DNA of 64,000 nt from Chloroflexota bacterium (GCA_016223085.1 JACRPS010000003.1:1-64000); one strand, 5' to 3'. Shown: positions 1-9,382, counted from the stretch's first letter. Notes: generated by a model not told the origin, from the letters alone. Program-made: numbers and translations.

Positions 1-1
1 A

Positions 2-280
2 GAAGAGGAGTTGGCCTTCTACGATGCGCTGGCCGAAAACCAGAGTGCGCGTGAGGTTATGGGGGACAGGCAGCTTGCCGTAATCGCGCTCGAACTGGTG
101 AAGGCTGTGCGAACGAACGTGACGATTGACTGGTCAGTCAAGCAGGGCGCGCGGGCAAAAATACGGGTGCTGGTCAAGCGAATTCTCCGGCAATACGGTT
201 ACCCTCCAGACTTGCAGGATGCCGCCACTGACCTTGTGCTGGAACAGGCAGAACTGCTGGCAGCAGAGTGGACAAATTGA
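2..280 (+). CDS. hsdR: Type I restriction endonuclease subunit R, C-terminal fragment (truncated by window start)
   Basis: Frame open from base 2: [90 protein letters not shown]. This matches the usual HsdR C-terminal (DUF3387-type) pattern 'VRxNVTIDW...RxxVKRILRxYGYPPD'. Confidence 0.8.
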   Translation, partial: EEELAFYDALAENQSAREVMGDRQLAVIALELVKAVRTNVTIDWSVKQGARAKIRVLVKRILRQYGYPPDLQDAATDLVLEQAELLAAEWTN

Positions 281-448
281 ACAGGAGTGACTCTCGCTAT
301 TACGCCTTCGCAGCCAAGTTAATCATGGCTGGAAAAAGAGTATGATGACTGACCTGAAACAGCAATCCTTTAGGTGATCAATTTCTTGAATGTCAAGATA
401 CCATTCCGTTCGTAACAGAGTAGTTCCACAATCCAGGAGCATCGCACA

Positions 449-3400
449 ATGAGTACCAGCTTGCCAGGGTATTTCGAGATCTACAGAGATGTCATTAACA
501 AATCTGGTTTCAAAACAGGATTTAAGCTCATTGGTGGCGGCACTGGTTTTGGCAAAACCAGAGGCATTTCCGAACTGATAAGACAAAACTCAACAGACCG
601 CAAGATTATTTACTGTTCGCATCGTAAACAGCTTATTGAGAATATGAAACGCGAAATCGGTGATCCTGATCGCTATATCGTTCTGCCCAGCAACGCAGAA
701 GCTGTTTATAATGCTCTGCAAGTTCCGTCCCCGACGCTAGAAGAAGTAATTCACAACGAGCAGATTTTTAAGTGGGCGGGCAGTGATCCCCAAAAGCAAA
801 AAGGTGTGCTTCGAGCCTTACGTCAATTGCGCAGGTTAATTGAAAAATACGGAGAGAAGGCTGTAAAACAATTTCAGGACGAAGCACACCATGAGGCTAA
901 TGAAGTCATCAAATATGTTCGGGCAGCTTTAAAAGCGAAGGCGAAAGAAGAAACGAAGTCAAAGAAACAGAATACCAGTGTCAGGTACGAACGATCGAAA
1001 TCGTCCAAACAGGGGAAATCAGCGAATAAAGATAACTGGCTGGATCATGCTGTCGTCTATGCGCTCTTTCCGTTCATCCAATTCCAGCGGACAGACAAAC
1101 AGGTTTTGCTGACCACCGTACAAAAAGGGTTTGATAGCTTCTTTGATGGCAAGCGGAGCACGAACCTTACCCGCCTACGAGGAGGCGATGGCTACATTAT
1201 TCTTCTTGATGAGTTTGACTTTCTTGAGGAGGAACTGCTGGGCATTATATGTAAAACACCGCTGGTGGATGACCCCTTTATGTTCGTGGAGTTATTTTAT
1301 CAGGAAATGACACGCCACAAAATGCTGCATGAAGAGTACGCTACGGAGGAGATACGGGCGCGCATCAAGAATGACATCATTCCGTTAATCGCTAGGATTG
1401 CCGACTACGGCATTAATTATCCAACGATTAATCAGTTTACCACTCACCTCGAAAAGAAAAAACCGCGTCCAGCGATCTTTTCTACCAGCGTGACCCATCT
1501 GAATCAACAGTTATATTTAAAACAGGGGCAGCGCTCGTTTGAAATCTACGATAGCCCAAAGCCGGATAGTGTTGATGCAGTAAGGGTCTTTGAGTTCATC
1601 TATCAAGCTACCCAGGAAATTCTTATCCTGCTACTGGAACTCCGGGAAAATGACACAACCACCTATTACGAAATGTTACAGCAGTGTTACGGAAAGACCG
1701 ACTTTTATCAACAGGTCGAACGTATTCATGAGGTAGGGCGACGGACATCCGAAAAAGCTCATCATATTCCGCTGGATGTGCTGTTTGATGAAGGGTACGG
1801 TGTTTATGAAATTAACCACATTGGCTACAGGTCGGATAAAGATGAGGCTGAATTCCGATATTACGCTATTTTCAATACCCCTGAACGCATGCTCCGTGAT
1901 TTAGTCAAACATAATCTTGTTTTCGCACTTTCGGCAACAGCAGACATACCCCGCGTTGTTAAGCATTTTGACTTAGCCTGGTTTGAGCGGCAGGATGGGG
2001 TAAATGTAATCCCCTCATCACCTTCCGAAGAAAAAATTATTCGGGATTTGAGCCATACTAAAAATGAAAAGAGGGCATCATCAATAACAGTGGAGCGATT
2101 GCCAGAACTTGATCCAGGGAATCGCTTGCATCTCCAAATAAAAACGCTTGCTGAACAGGTCGCTAAAAATAACCCGGATGGTAAAGATGATGAGACAACA
2201 CTTTTTCATCGTCAACAGCGTGCAGAAATGTTCTATCGCGTTCTCCTGTGGGCGTTTAGCGACCCAGATCGAGAGACGGAGATAAAAACCCATCTGGTTT
2301 TTGTCAATTCATTTCGAGAGATTCGGGAAAGTTTTGAAACGCTCAATGATGTTATAAGAATAGAGAAAATTCGTGAAAACAACAGCCTTAATGTTTATGA
2401 AATTAGGAATTTCCAAAATCCCCAAGAAACTATAGCCGTTGCGATTTTGTATAATGCGGAAGCAGCACGCGCTTTAAATGATCCTGTAACGATGCAAATT
2501 TATAAGGAGCAGTTTTGGAAAGGGTTGCCTGTTTTCGTGGTGACGCAGTACAGCTCAGCAGGCAATGGCGTCAATCTGCAATATCTACCGACACCAGAAA
2601 GCCATGAGGGTGATGAGGTTGATTTTTCCTGTCTGCATCTTTTGGAAGCGCCCTACTATTTCTTTAACGGATGGGACAATGAACGTAACGATGCAGAGAA
2701 TATTGCCGCCTTGAAACAGGATATTTGGCACTGTGCCAAGTTGTATATGTCCCACCATTTCTCTCGAAACGAATTTTTATACATCTTGAGTGATCTGCGG
2801 GATGCTGGTATCAACTACCGGTACCACCGAAACAAAAACACTCGTTTTGACCTGATATGTAACCAGGTTGCTGCACTCATCCAGGCACTGGGACGCATCG
2901 AGCGGGTGTGGAAACCAATGCAGGCACAAACGTTGATGTTGTCGGAAGACGTATTCCAGATTTTTCAGGCGTATTGCACCCGTCCAGAATTTGCCTCTGT
3001 GCGTGAAGCGCGAGAAGCGTTCCTCTCTGCCAACTTACGCGCTGTACAAGAGCGGATCACGCAAATGGCGCAGTACCAGGACGAGCAATCGCAGAAGTAC
3101 ATCAACACGCAGTTAAGCCGCGCGCAAAAGCTTTCTATAGAAGCAGTAAACGGGCTTTTAAGGCGTTTAGAGCGTTTGCGTGCAGGTCATGATGACACTA
3201 TGGCGCGTGCGGATTGGACTGAACTACGCAAAGCCATGCTTCGTCATGATTTTGCTGCGAAGGTTATACAACGCTACTGTGGAACATGCTCGACTAGCCA
3301 TTATCAGGATGGCATAATCTGGGTTGATAAAAATCTAGCAACTTATCCACCGAACAAATGGCCCACAGATGCCCAGAAATGGGATTTTAACTTTATCTAT

Positions 3401-3991
3401 CGTACTGTGAAGCAGAATACGCTCATCCGGCGACGTTTCGAGGAGCAGGGTTATCCTTTACAATTCCCATCTCATCTGGAACGCATTCCGACGCGCTATT
3501 TTTACCAGGCAATCCTGATCGGAGCCATCGGCGAAGAAGCGATACAGGCGCTCCTTGAGGAACACGTTGAGTTAGGGAAAATTGACGATATCATGTTTGA
3601 AATTGCCGATTTAAAAATTGCCTCCTCCCCGTGGTACATGGATTGTAAGAATTATGGCGAAATAACCCTGGATACGTTCTCTTTTGACGATGATGACGAT
3701 CTGCGTGAACCGCATCCCAAACTCAATTCAGACGCATTTCTTAAGACTGCACAACACAAGATTGATGTGCTTCAGGCATTTCACCAGAGTGACAATGTGA
3801 AGCTGATATATCTCAACCTCTTCTCGTATAAATCCCGTCGCCCAAACTATCTTACACAATCTCTTGATAGAGTAAACACGTTTGAGGAAGCCCAAATCAT
3901 TATTCTGCCATCTGTACTTGATACCGATGATCCTGCCCGTCTTCACCGCGATTTTTCTGCCCTTTTAAATGAGATTGAACGCTGGAGTTAA
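449..3991 (+). CDS. Large SF2-type helicase with C-terminal PD-(D/E)XK-like nuclease region; putative defence protein
   Basis: 1180 aa. Walker A GGGTGFGKT, Walker B ILLDEFD, motif III SAT (FALSATADIPR), motif V-like YSSAGNGVNL, motif VI-like QALGRIERV. C-terminal EEAIQALLEEH...FEIADLKI...WYMDCKNYG resembles a PD-(D/E)XK core. Confidence 0.75.
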   Translation: MSTSLPGYFEIYRDVINKSGFKTGFKLIGGGTGFGKTRGISELIRQNSTDRKIIYCSHRKQLIENMKREIGDPDRYIVLPSNAEAVYNALQVPSPTLEEVIHNEQIFKWAGSDPQKQKGVLRALRQLRRLIEKYGEKAVKQFQDEAHHEANEVIKYVRAALKAKAKEETKSKKQNTSVRYERSKSSKQGKSANKDNWLDHAVVYALFPFIQFQRTDKQVLLTTVQKGFDSFFDGKRSTNLTRLRGGDGYIILLDEFDFLEEELLGIICKTPLVDDPFMFVELFYQEMTRHKMLHEEYATEEIRARIKNDIIPLIARIADYGINYPTINQFTTHLEKKKPRPAIFSTSVTHLNQQLYLKQGQRSFEIYDSPKPDSVDAVRVFEFIYQATQEILILLLELRENDTTTYYEMLQQCYGKTDFYQQVERIHEVGRRTSEKAHHIPLDVLFDEGYGVYEINHIGYRSDKDEAEFRYYAIFNTPERMLRDLVKHNLVFALSATADIPRVVKHFDLAWFERQDGVNVIPSSPSEEKIIRDLSHTKNEKRASSITVERLPELDPGNRLHLQIKTLAEQVAKNNPDGKDDETTLFHRQQRAEMFYRVLLWAFSDPDRETEIKTHLVFVNSFREIRESFETLNDVIRIEKIRENNSLNVYEIRNFQNPQETIAVAILYNAEAARALNDPVTMQIYKEQFWKGLPVFVVTQYSSAGNGVNLQYLPTPESHEGDEVDFSCLHLLEAPYYFFNGWDNERNDAENIAALKQDIWHCAKLYMSHHFSRNEFLYILSDLRDAGINYRYHRNKNTRFDLICNQVAALIQALGRIERVWKPMQAQTLMLSEDVFQIFQAYCTRPEFASVREAREAFLSANLRAVQERITQMAQYQDEQSQKYINTQLSRAQKLSIEAVNGLLRRLERLRAGHDDTMARADWTELRKAMLRHDFAAKVIQRYCGTCSTSHYQDGIIWVDKNLATYPPNKWPTDAQKWDFNFIYRTVKQNTLIRRRFEEQGYPLQFPSHLERIPTRYFYQAILIGAIGEEAIQALLEEHVELGKIDDIMFEIADLKIASSPWYMDCKNYGEITLDTFSFDDDDDLREPHPKLNSDAFLKTAQHKIDVLQAFHQSDNVKLIYLNLFSYKSRRPNYLTQSLDRVNTFEEAQIIILPSVLDTDDPARLHRDFSALLNEIERWS

Positions 3992-3995
3992 TTTT

Positions 3996-6284
3996 ATGGC
4001 GCGCAACGCTCTACATCCCGTTTCCACAACTACCCTTCGCGTGACCATCCCAGACGCGAGCACTTACACGCAACTCGATAATCATTTTATGCTTGCAAGA
4101 TATGTCATTCCCAACGATTTCAGTCGGTTACCGGACAGGGATAAAAGCTATTCACTCCTGCACATCGCTCTCAAAACTCAGCTTAACCGACCCTATATGA
4201 CTTATCAAAATGATGAGTTGGACGGAAAGCAGCAGATGGTCGTTTATGCGTTGTACCGGCGCGAACCGAGCAACCAGGACTTCAGAGTTGTGGACATTGA
4301 TTTGAGGGAGACTTTCCGCTTTGTTCACGGTCTGCTCGACAAACGCGAAATATCCTTCGCCGATCTTGAGTTACATATGGCACTCAAACTACTCCTGACC
4401 GATTATTTTCACGGGGGCTGGAACAAAGCCTTCATCGGTCAAGGTAAAAAATACATCTATGTCTCTGGTTTTAACGGATTTCACAAGTGCCTGGAAGTCC
4501 AGCTTAACGGCCACCGTGACAACAAAAATCAGAAAGAGGCGCAGTGGTTTCAGATCACGGGACACGCACGACAATTTAGAAATCTCCTTCCTGATGAACG
4601 TTTTGATGAGGTTTCACGCAAGTATAAAGAGTTCTACACTCCTGTAATCCAACACGGGCAAACGACACTTGCCCAGCTCTTGCCAGATACGACTATAGAT
4701 AAAGATAGGGTTTTAAAACCGTATATTGATGAAGATCACCCTGCAAAACTCCCCTACCATAATCACACACACCTGGATCAAGGGCGTGGCAAGCTGTTAT
4801 ATGACTTTCATCAGGGGTTTATCCAGTATCTCAGCCAATACGGACTTGAGGCATCCAGCCAGACCCGAATGTTTCAACGGTTTCCGTCAAGATACAAAAA
4901 CCAAACTCTGCCCGTTAATGATATGGGGACAATCGCAGTGCTGGATCTATGTTTCGATACTGAAAACATCGCTCAAGAGCGACCCGAATTTTGGGCAACG
5001 CTGCACCGGCTATATCCTAATTATCAAGCAATAACTGAAGAAGACTTAAGTGAGGAGGACTACCAAACACCGGTATTGATTTTGCAGAATTATGGCAAGA
5101 AGGATTTTGAAGCGGGCGGTGTTTATGAGGGGCAGGTAGACCCCAAGCCATCCATTTACCGCGAGTACCCTCACGTCCCGAAACAAACACTTGATATTCG
5201 GCCAAAAATTCTGAAGCCGCAAGCGGATGATGACAAAGATACTGAGGACGAAGCAGCACCAGAAGCTCTCGCTCTTCGATTACAAGTAAGCCTCAACGAA
5301 CTGTATCTCAAGTATCTGCTTCTCAACAATCTGCCTGTTGCCGGACGCTTACCCGGCTACGGGGAAGCATGGGCAAGGCGGAAAATTTCGCCGGCTGAAT
5401 CTGAACAATCACCACTCGAAGCCTATGCCTTCCTTCGCAAGCAAACCTATGATGGTGTTCCCAGAGAAATTTTGCTGGCATACGACCAACAGAATGAATG
5501 CCTCGCATTATACGATGTTGGAAGCGACCCTGAGGCGAGAAATGCCGTACTGCAAACCCTCGATCTGGATTGGAGTGTGATACATCGTCAACTTCTTAAA
5601 CGGAGATTTGCGTGGGATGAGGACAAACAGAACGCTAAAGAAGGCAAAGAATTAAAACGTTACGATCTGATTTTCTCGCCCGGTTTGGCTATTGAAATTG
5701 AGGATATTAACGAGAGCGTTTTCTACGATTATGACCGTATTGCGGAACGGCAACGGCAAAACCAGCAACTCCGTCCCATCACGCGATTTCAACTGCCCTA
5801 CGACGACTCAATCTTTACCCCTGAGCAGTGCGAGGCTTTCAATACCTTTCTCTTGCGCGAAGTAAAAGAGGACACCATAACATATAGACTCTTAAAGAAA
5901 ATGTACGGTGAGCAGATTATTCAAATCTTGGACTTACGAGACAAAAACGGCAACCCGCGCTTTCAGGAATTGACCAAAGCGTACCAGCGGATGGGGTTGC
6001 TTGCGAGTCTAAAGGCCGCTGATCTTCTCGTAACCTCACAAGGCATTTGGTTCGATGATGAGGGAAGATATGTGATAGGCAATCCCGATGCTATCAACAA
6101 GAAACAAGCTGTGGCACATAAGATACGTCAGTTAACTCGTGTCAGGGGAGAGAAAGAAATTGATGTATCGCTCATGATGAGCCTGATGGCTGTAGATTTT
6201 GTTCGGAACAAACGTTTCACAGTATATCCGTATCAGTTTAAGCTCATTGATCTTTACGCTGAAATGACACACTGGATGCTTTGA
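3996..6284 (+). CDS. Uncharacterised ~762-aa protein encoded directly downstream of the helicase-nuclease
   Basis: ORF track 3969..6284. The internal ATG at 3996 lies 4 nt after the upstream stop, with a GGAG-like SD. No family recognised by eye. Confidence 0.7.
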   Translation: MARNALHPVSTTTLRVTIPDASTYTQLDNHFMLARYVIPNDFSRLPDRDKSYSLLHIALKTQLNRPYMTYQNDELDGKQQMVVYALYRREPSNQDFRVVDIDLRETFRFVHGLLDKREISFADLELHMALKLLLTDYFHGGWNKAFIGQGKKYIYVSGFNGFHKCLEVQLNGHRDNKNQKEAQWFQITGHARQFRNLLPDERFDEVSRKYKEFYTPVIQHGQTTLAQLLPDTTIDKDRVLKPYIDEDHPAKLPYHNHTHLDQGRGKLLYDFHQGFIQYLSQYGLEASSQTRMFQRFPSRYKNQTLPVNDMGTIAVLDLCFDTENIAQERPEFWATLHRLYPNYQAITEEDLSEEDYQTPVLILQNYGKKDFEAGGVYEGQVDPKPSIYREYPHVPKQTLDIRPKILKPQADDDKDTEDEAAPEALALRLQVSLNELYLKYLLLNNLPVAGRLPGYGEAWARRKISPAESEQSPLEAYAFLRKQTYDGVPREILLAYDQQNECLALYDVGSDPEARNAVLQTLDLDWSVIHRQLLKRRFAWDEDKQNAKEGKELKRYDLIFSPGLAIEIEDINESVFYDYDRIAERQRQNQQLRPITRFQLPYDDSIFTPEQCEAFNTFLLREVKEDTITYRLLKKMYGEQIIQILDLRDKNGNPRFQELTKAYQRMGLLASLKAADLLVTSQGIWFDDEGRYVIGNPDAINKKQAVAHKIRQLTRVRGEKEIDVSLMMSLMAVDFVRNKRFTVYPYQFKLIDLYAEMTHWML

Positions 6285-6581
6285 CAAATGCTTCTTAGGA
6301 CTGGCGACATGTAGGGCTGTACAATGCAGGCAGGGATAATAATGCCAAGACTAAATCCCAATTTCGCATCATTGATGAAGACCGACAAGGACTTAATCGC
6401 TAGGTGCGGCTACGACGGATTTTGTTTGCAAGGTTAGCAACTTAGGCTCAATAACTTTGATATTTTGTAGGCTAGGCTCATTTACTCTGGTATAGAAGCT
6501 CCTTCTGCTTCTCTTATAACCAAGTAGGAATTTATAGGAAGTTTTTGGATTCAGGGTAATTCCATCCTCACGGTTGTTACT

Positions 6582-6610
6582 CAGCCGTCGGACGACCTCC
6601 GACTCGGCTG
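6582..6610. repeat. Imperfect inverted repeat / hairpin in intergenic region
   Basis: CAGCCGTCGGA-CGACC-TCCGACTCGGCTG: the arms pair with a 2-nt bulge. Confidence 0.4.
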
Positions 6611-6714
6611 GTCTGGGTGCTTGCGAGGTATTTGACTTCCTTCTACAGCTATTTTTTATCGCCAGCCTGGAGAAGTTTGTAGCACCAGACTGATGACAAT
6701 TGCAGGGTACTCAC

Positions 6715-6728
6715 GTGATTATTTTCAC
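6715..6728. promoter_or_regulatory. CRP/FNR-like palindromic operator (GTGA-N6-TCAC)
   Basis: GTGATTATTTTCAC; near-identical to GTGATTTTTTGCAC at 22402. Confidence 0.55.
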
Positions 6729-6783
6729 TTGTCAAGCTGGTCATATCTGCCCCACCATTTAAATTAAAGAAGTTTGGTACGTT

Positions 6784-6875
6784 CTAAATCGTCGCTCAGC
6801 CCACCGAAGCGGCGGATCGCAACCAGGCCCCAGTACAACCGCTGCCAATCCCCTCAGACAACGGGGATTTTCTTA
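6784..6875 (+). ncRNA. Candidate structured 5' leader / attenuator of the acs operon (copy 1)
   Basis: CTAAATCGTCGCT-CAGCCCACCGA-AGCGGCGG forms a 7-bp stem (6790-6796/6808-6814). AGCGG can also pair with CCGCT at 6839-6843. Followed by an AATCCCC...GGGGATTTTCTT hairpin. Paralogous to 22470-22567. Confidence 0.5.
6847..6874 (+). terminator. Terminator-like hairpin upstream of the acs operon
   Basis: AATCCCC-TCAGACAAC-GGGGATT followed by TTCTT; ends about 93 nt before the first ATG. Confidence 0.45.
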
Positions 6876-6929
6876 CCACCTTCTCTCATAAGAAAAACCT
6901 ATAGCACGACCGGTCTAGTATCACGAATT

Positions 6930-6943
6930 GTGAAATAAATCAC
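6930..6943. promoter_or_regulatory. Second CRP/FNR-like palindrome close to the first acs-operon start codon
   Basis: GTGA-AATAAA-TCAC within ATTGTGAAATAAATCACGAT, overlapping TCACGAATTGTGA (6921-6933); start codon at 6967. Confidence 0.5.
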
Positions 6944-6966
6944 GATCTATTAAAAAGTGAGCGATT

Positions 6967-7356
6967 ATGGCAACCATTCGTTTCGACCTTCCGTTCCTCT
7001 ACGGCGATCATCATGTCCTTGAAGTCCGCCGCCTGCTATCGGAGATGCCCGGCGTCTTAGAAGTGTACGCAAGTAGCTGCTTCCAGCTGGTTGAAGTGAG
7101 CTACGACCCTACCCTGGTTGATGCTGACGCAATCGAATCAACGTTGTCCCAAGCGGGTTATCTGCAAGACCTGATGTTACCCACTGAAAAAGGTCTGCCC
7201 GCTTATGGGATAGACGAACCAGGCACCTTTCTCCGCCATACGGCTGCCTACACCCCTGTCAAGCAGGTTGTCAGCTTCGCGCAGCGTGTTCCTTATTCCG
7301 GCGCTCCACTCTGGCCGTGTCCCGGTATCGGTTTGCTTCAGAAAGGGGATGAATAA
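6967..7356 (+). CDS. HMA-like small protein encoded directly before CODH
   Basis: 129 aa with HMA-like pattern (VLEVRRLLSEMPGVLEVYASSCFQLVEVSYDPTLVDADAIESTLSQAGY); stop overlaps the cooS start. Confidence 0.5.
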   Translation: MATIRFDLPFLYGDHHVLEVRRLLSEMPGVLEVYASSCFQLVEVSYDPTLVDADAIESTLSQAGYLQDLMLPTEKGLPAYGIDEPGTFLRHTAAYTPVKQVVSFAQRVPYSGAPLWPCPGIGLLQKGDE

Positions 7357-9371
7357 TGCCTAAAGAAAAACGAAGCCCCGAACAGTACAGCATTGACCCG
7401 GCAGCGCAGGAGATGCTGATTCGCGCCGAGGAAATCGGCATCGGCACGGCCTTCACCCGCGCCGATAACATGGTACCCTGCAACATCGGCGGCGCGGGTA
7501 TGTGCTGCAAGCTGTGTGGGATGGGACCGTGCCGCCTGACCAAAGATGGGCAGACCGGCGTCTGCGGCGCGACGCTTGATACCATTCAGGCACGCAACCT
7601 CATCCGCGCGATTGCGGCAGGGTCGGCGGCGCACTCCGATCACGGGCGCGATATGGCCTTTACGCTCAAGGCGGTCGCCAACGGCGAGGCGGAAGGGTAT
7701 ATCATTCGAGACGTTGCTAAACTTCGCGTCGTGGCCGCCCGGTACGGCATCCCGGTGGATGGCCGCGCCCCGGAGGAAATCGCCAATGATTTAGCCGATT
7801 TATACATTGCCCAGTTCGGCCAGCAAAAAGGTGAAATTGCTCCCATCATCCGCGCGCCGGAGAAACGCCAGAAACTGTGGAAAGAGCTGAAAGTTGTACC
7901 GCGCGGCATTGATCGAGAAGTCGTGGAAGCCCTGCATCGCACCCATATGGGCGACGATCAGGACCCCGAACACATCCTGCAACACGCCGTTCGCACCTCC
8001 CTGGCCGACGGCTGGGGCGGCAGCATGATCGCCACCGACGTGGCCGACATCCTGTTTGGCACGCCTGCGCCCCTGCTGGGGCAGGCCAACCTGGGTGTTC
8101 TCAAACAGGATATGGTCAACGTGGTGGTACACGGCCACGAACCGACCCTGAGTGAGATGATTGTAGCCGCCTCGCAGACGCCGGAAATTATCGAATACGC
8201 CAGGGCTGCCGGGGCAAAAGGTGTCAACCTGGCCGGCATCTGCTGCACGGCCAACGAAATCCTGATGCGCCAGGGCATTCCGGCGGCTGGCAACTTCCTC
8301 CAGCAGGAACTGGCGATCCTCACCGGCGCGGTGGAAGCAATGGTGGTGGATGTGCAGTGTATCATGCAGGCGCTGGTTGGGCTGGCCGAGAATTTCCACA
8401 CGAAGGTGATTACCACCTCACCCAAAGTAAAAATCAAAGGCGCGACGCACATCGAATTTGACGAGCGTCACGCGCTGACCATTGCCAAGCAGATTTTGCG
8501 GGTTGCCATTGACAATTACCAAAATCGCGGCGCGACCCACATCCCCGATGTGCGCGAAAGTCTTATCCCCGGCTTCTCGCACGAATACATCAACTACATG
8601 CTCGGCGGCAGCTACCGCGCCTCGTTCCGTCCGCTCAACGACGCCATCGTCGCCGGACGTATTCGCGGCGTGGCGGCCATCGTCGGCTGCAACAATCCCC
8701 GCAGCACCCACGATTATCTGCACACGAAAGTCACGCGCGAACTGCTCAGGCAGGATGTTCTCGTCGTACAAACCGGCTGCGGCGCAATTGCCAGCGCCAA
8801 ACTCGGCCTGCTGCTCGGCGAGGCCGGGTTAGACCAGGTAGGACTGGGGCTGCGGGAAGTGTGCGAAACCATCGGCATTCCACCCGTCCTGCACATGGGG
8901 TCATGCGTGGATAACACCCGCATTCTGACGGTGCTGACGCAGATGGTCGAGGAAGGCGGTCTGGGCGACGATATTGACCAGATACCGGCGGTTGGCCTCG
9001 CGCCGGAGTGGATGAGCGAGAAGGCGCTCGCTATCGGCACCTACTGCGTGGCCTCCGGTGCTTACGTCATGTTTGGCGGTTCGTCGCCGGTCAGCGGTAT
9101 GCCGGACAAAGTGGAGGACAGCGACATCGTGGCGCGTTACCTCAGCGAGGGCTGGGAAAAGATTTACGGTGGCAAACTGGAATTTGTGGCCGACCCGGAC
9201 GAGATGATCCGCCGCGCGCTGGCCCACATTGACCACAAACGCGCTGCGCTTGGTCTGGCCGAATATAAACCAGAACGCTTCGGGCGCAGCGGCGATGACC
9301 GGATGCGCCAGCTCGAACAGTTGCCGCTGGTGGAGCGCCAGCAGGCGCTTTATGGCTCGCCGGTCAAATAG
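7356..9371 (+). CDS. acsA/cooS: Anaerobic carbon monoxide dehydrogenase catalytic subunit
   Basis: 671 aa; CNIGGAGMCCKLCGMGPCRL, TGCGAIASAKLGLL, HMGSCVDNTRI and the acs operon context. Confidence 0.95.
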   Translation: MPKEKRSPEQYSIDPAAQEMLIRAEEIGIGTAFTRADNMVPCNIGGAGMCCKLCGMGPCRLTKDGQTGVCGATLDTIQARNLIRAIAAGSAAHSDHGRDMAFTLKAVANGEAEGYIIRDVAKLRVVAARYGIPVDGRAPEEIANDLADLYIAQFGQQKGEIAPIIRAPEKRQKLWKELKVVPRGIDREVVEALHRTHMGDDQDPEHILQHAVRTSLADGWGGSMIATDVADILFGTPAPLLGQANLGVLKQDMVNVVVHGHEPTLSEMIVAASQTPEIIEYARAAGAKGVNLAGICCTANEILMRQGIPAAGNFLQQELAILTGAVEAMVVDVQCIMQALVGLAENFHTKVITTSPKVKIKGATHIEFDERHALTIAKQILRVAIDNYQNRGATHIPDVRESLIPGFSHEYINYMLGGSYRASFRPLNDAIVAGRIRGVAAIVGCNNPRSTHDYLHTKVTRELLRQDVLVVQTGCGAIASAKLGLLLGEAGLDQVGLGLREVCETIGIPPVLHMGSCVDNTRILTVLTQMVEEGGLGDDIDQIPAVGLAPEWMSEKALAIGTYCVASGAYVMFGGSSPVSGMPDKVEDSDIVARYLSEGWEKIYGGKLEFVADPDEMIRRALAHIDHKRAALGLAEYKPERFGRSGDDRMRQLEQLPLVERQQALYGSPVK

Positions 9372-9382
9372 GAGAAAAAATT

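Noticed and set aside
449-6284. Assigning the helicase/partner pair to pPIWI-RE, Hachiman or another named system
   Set aside because: No PIWI, HamA or other diagnostic motif could be recognised by eye; needs HMM search.
6582-6610. Hairpin in the 6.3-6.9 kb intergenic region considered as tRNA or riboswitch
   Set aside because: No cloverleaf, CCA or T-loop; only a single imperfect stem.
6784-6875. Considered tetrahydrofolate, cobalamin or Moco riboswitch identity for the acs leader
   Set aside because: Characteristic conserved cores of those classes are not visible; kept as an unassigned candidate RNA instead.
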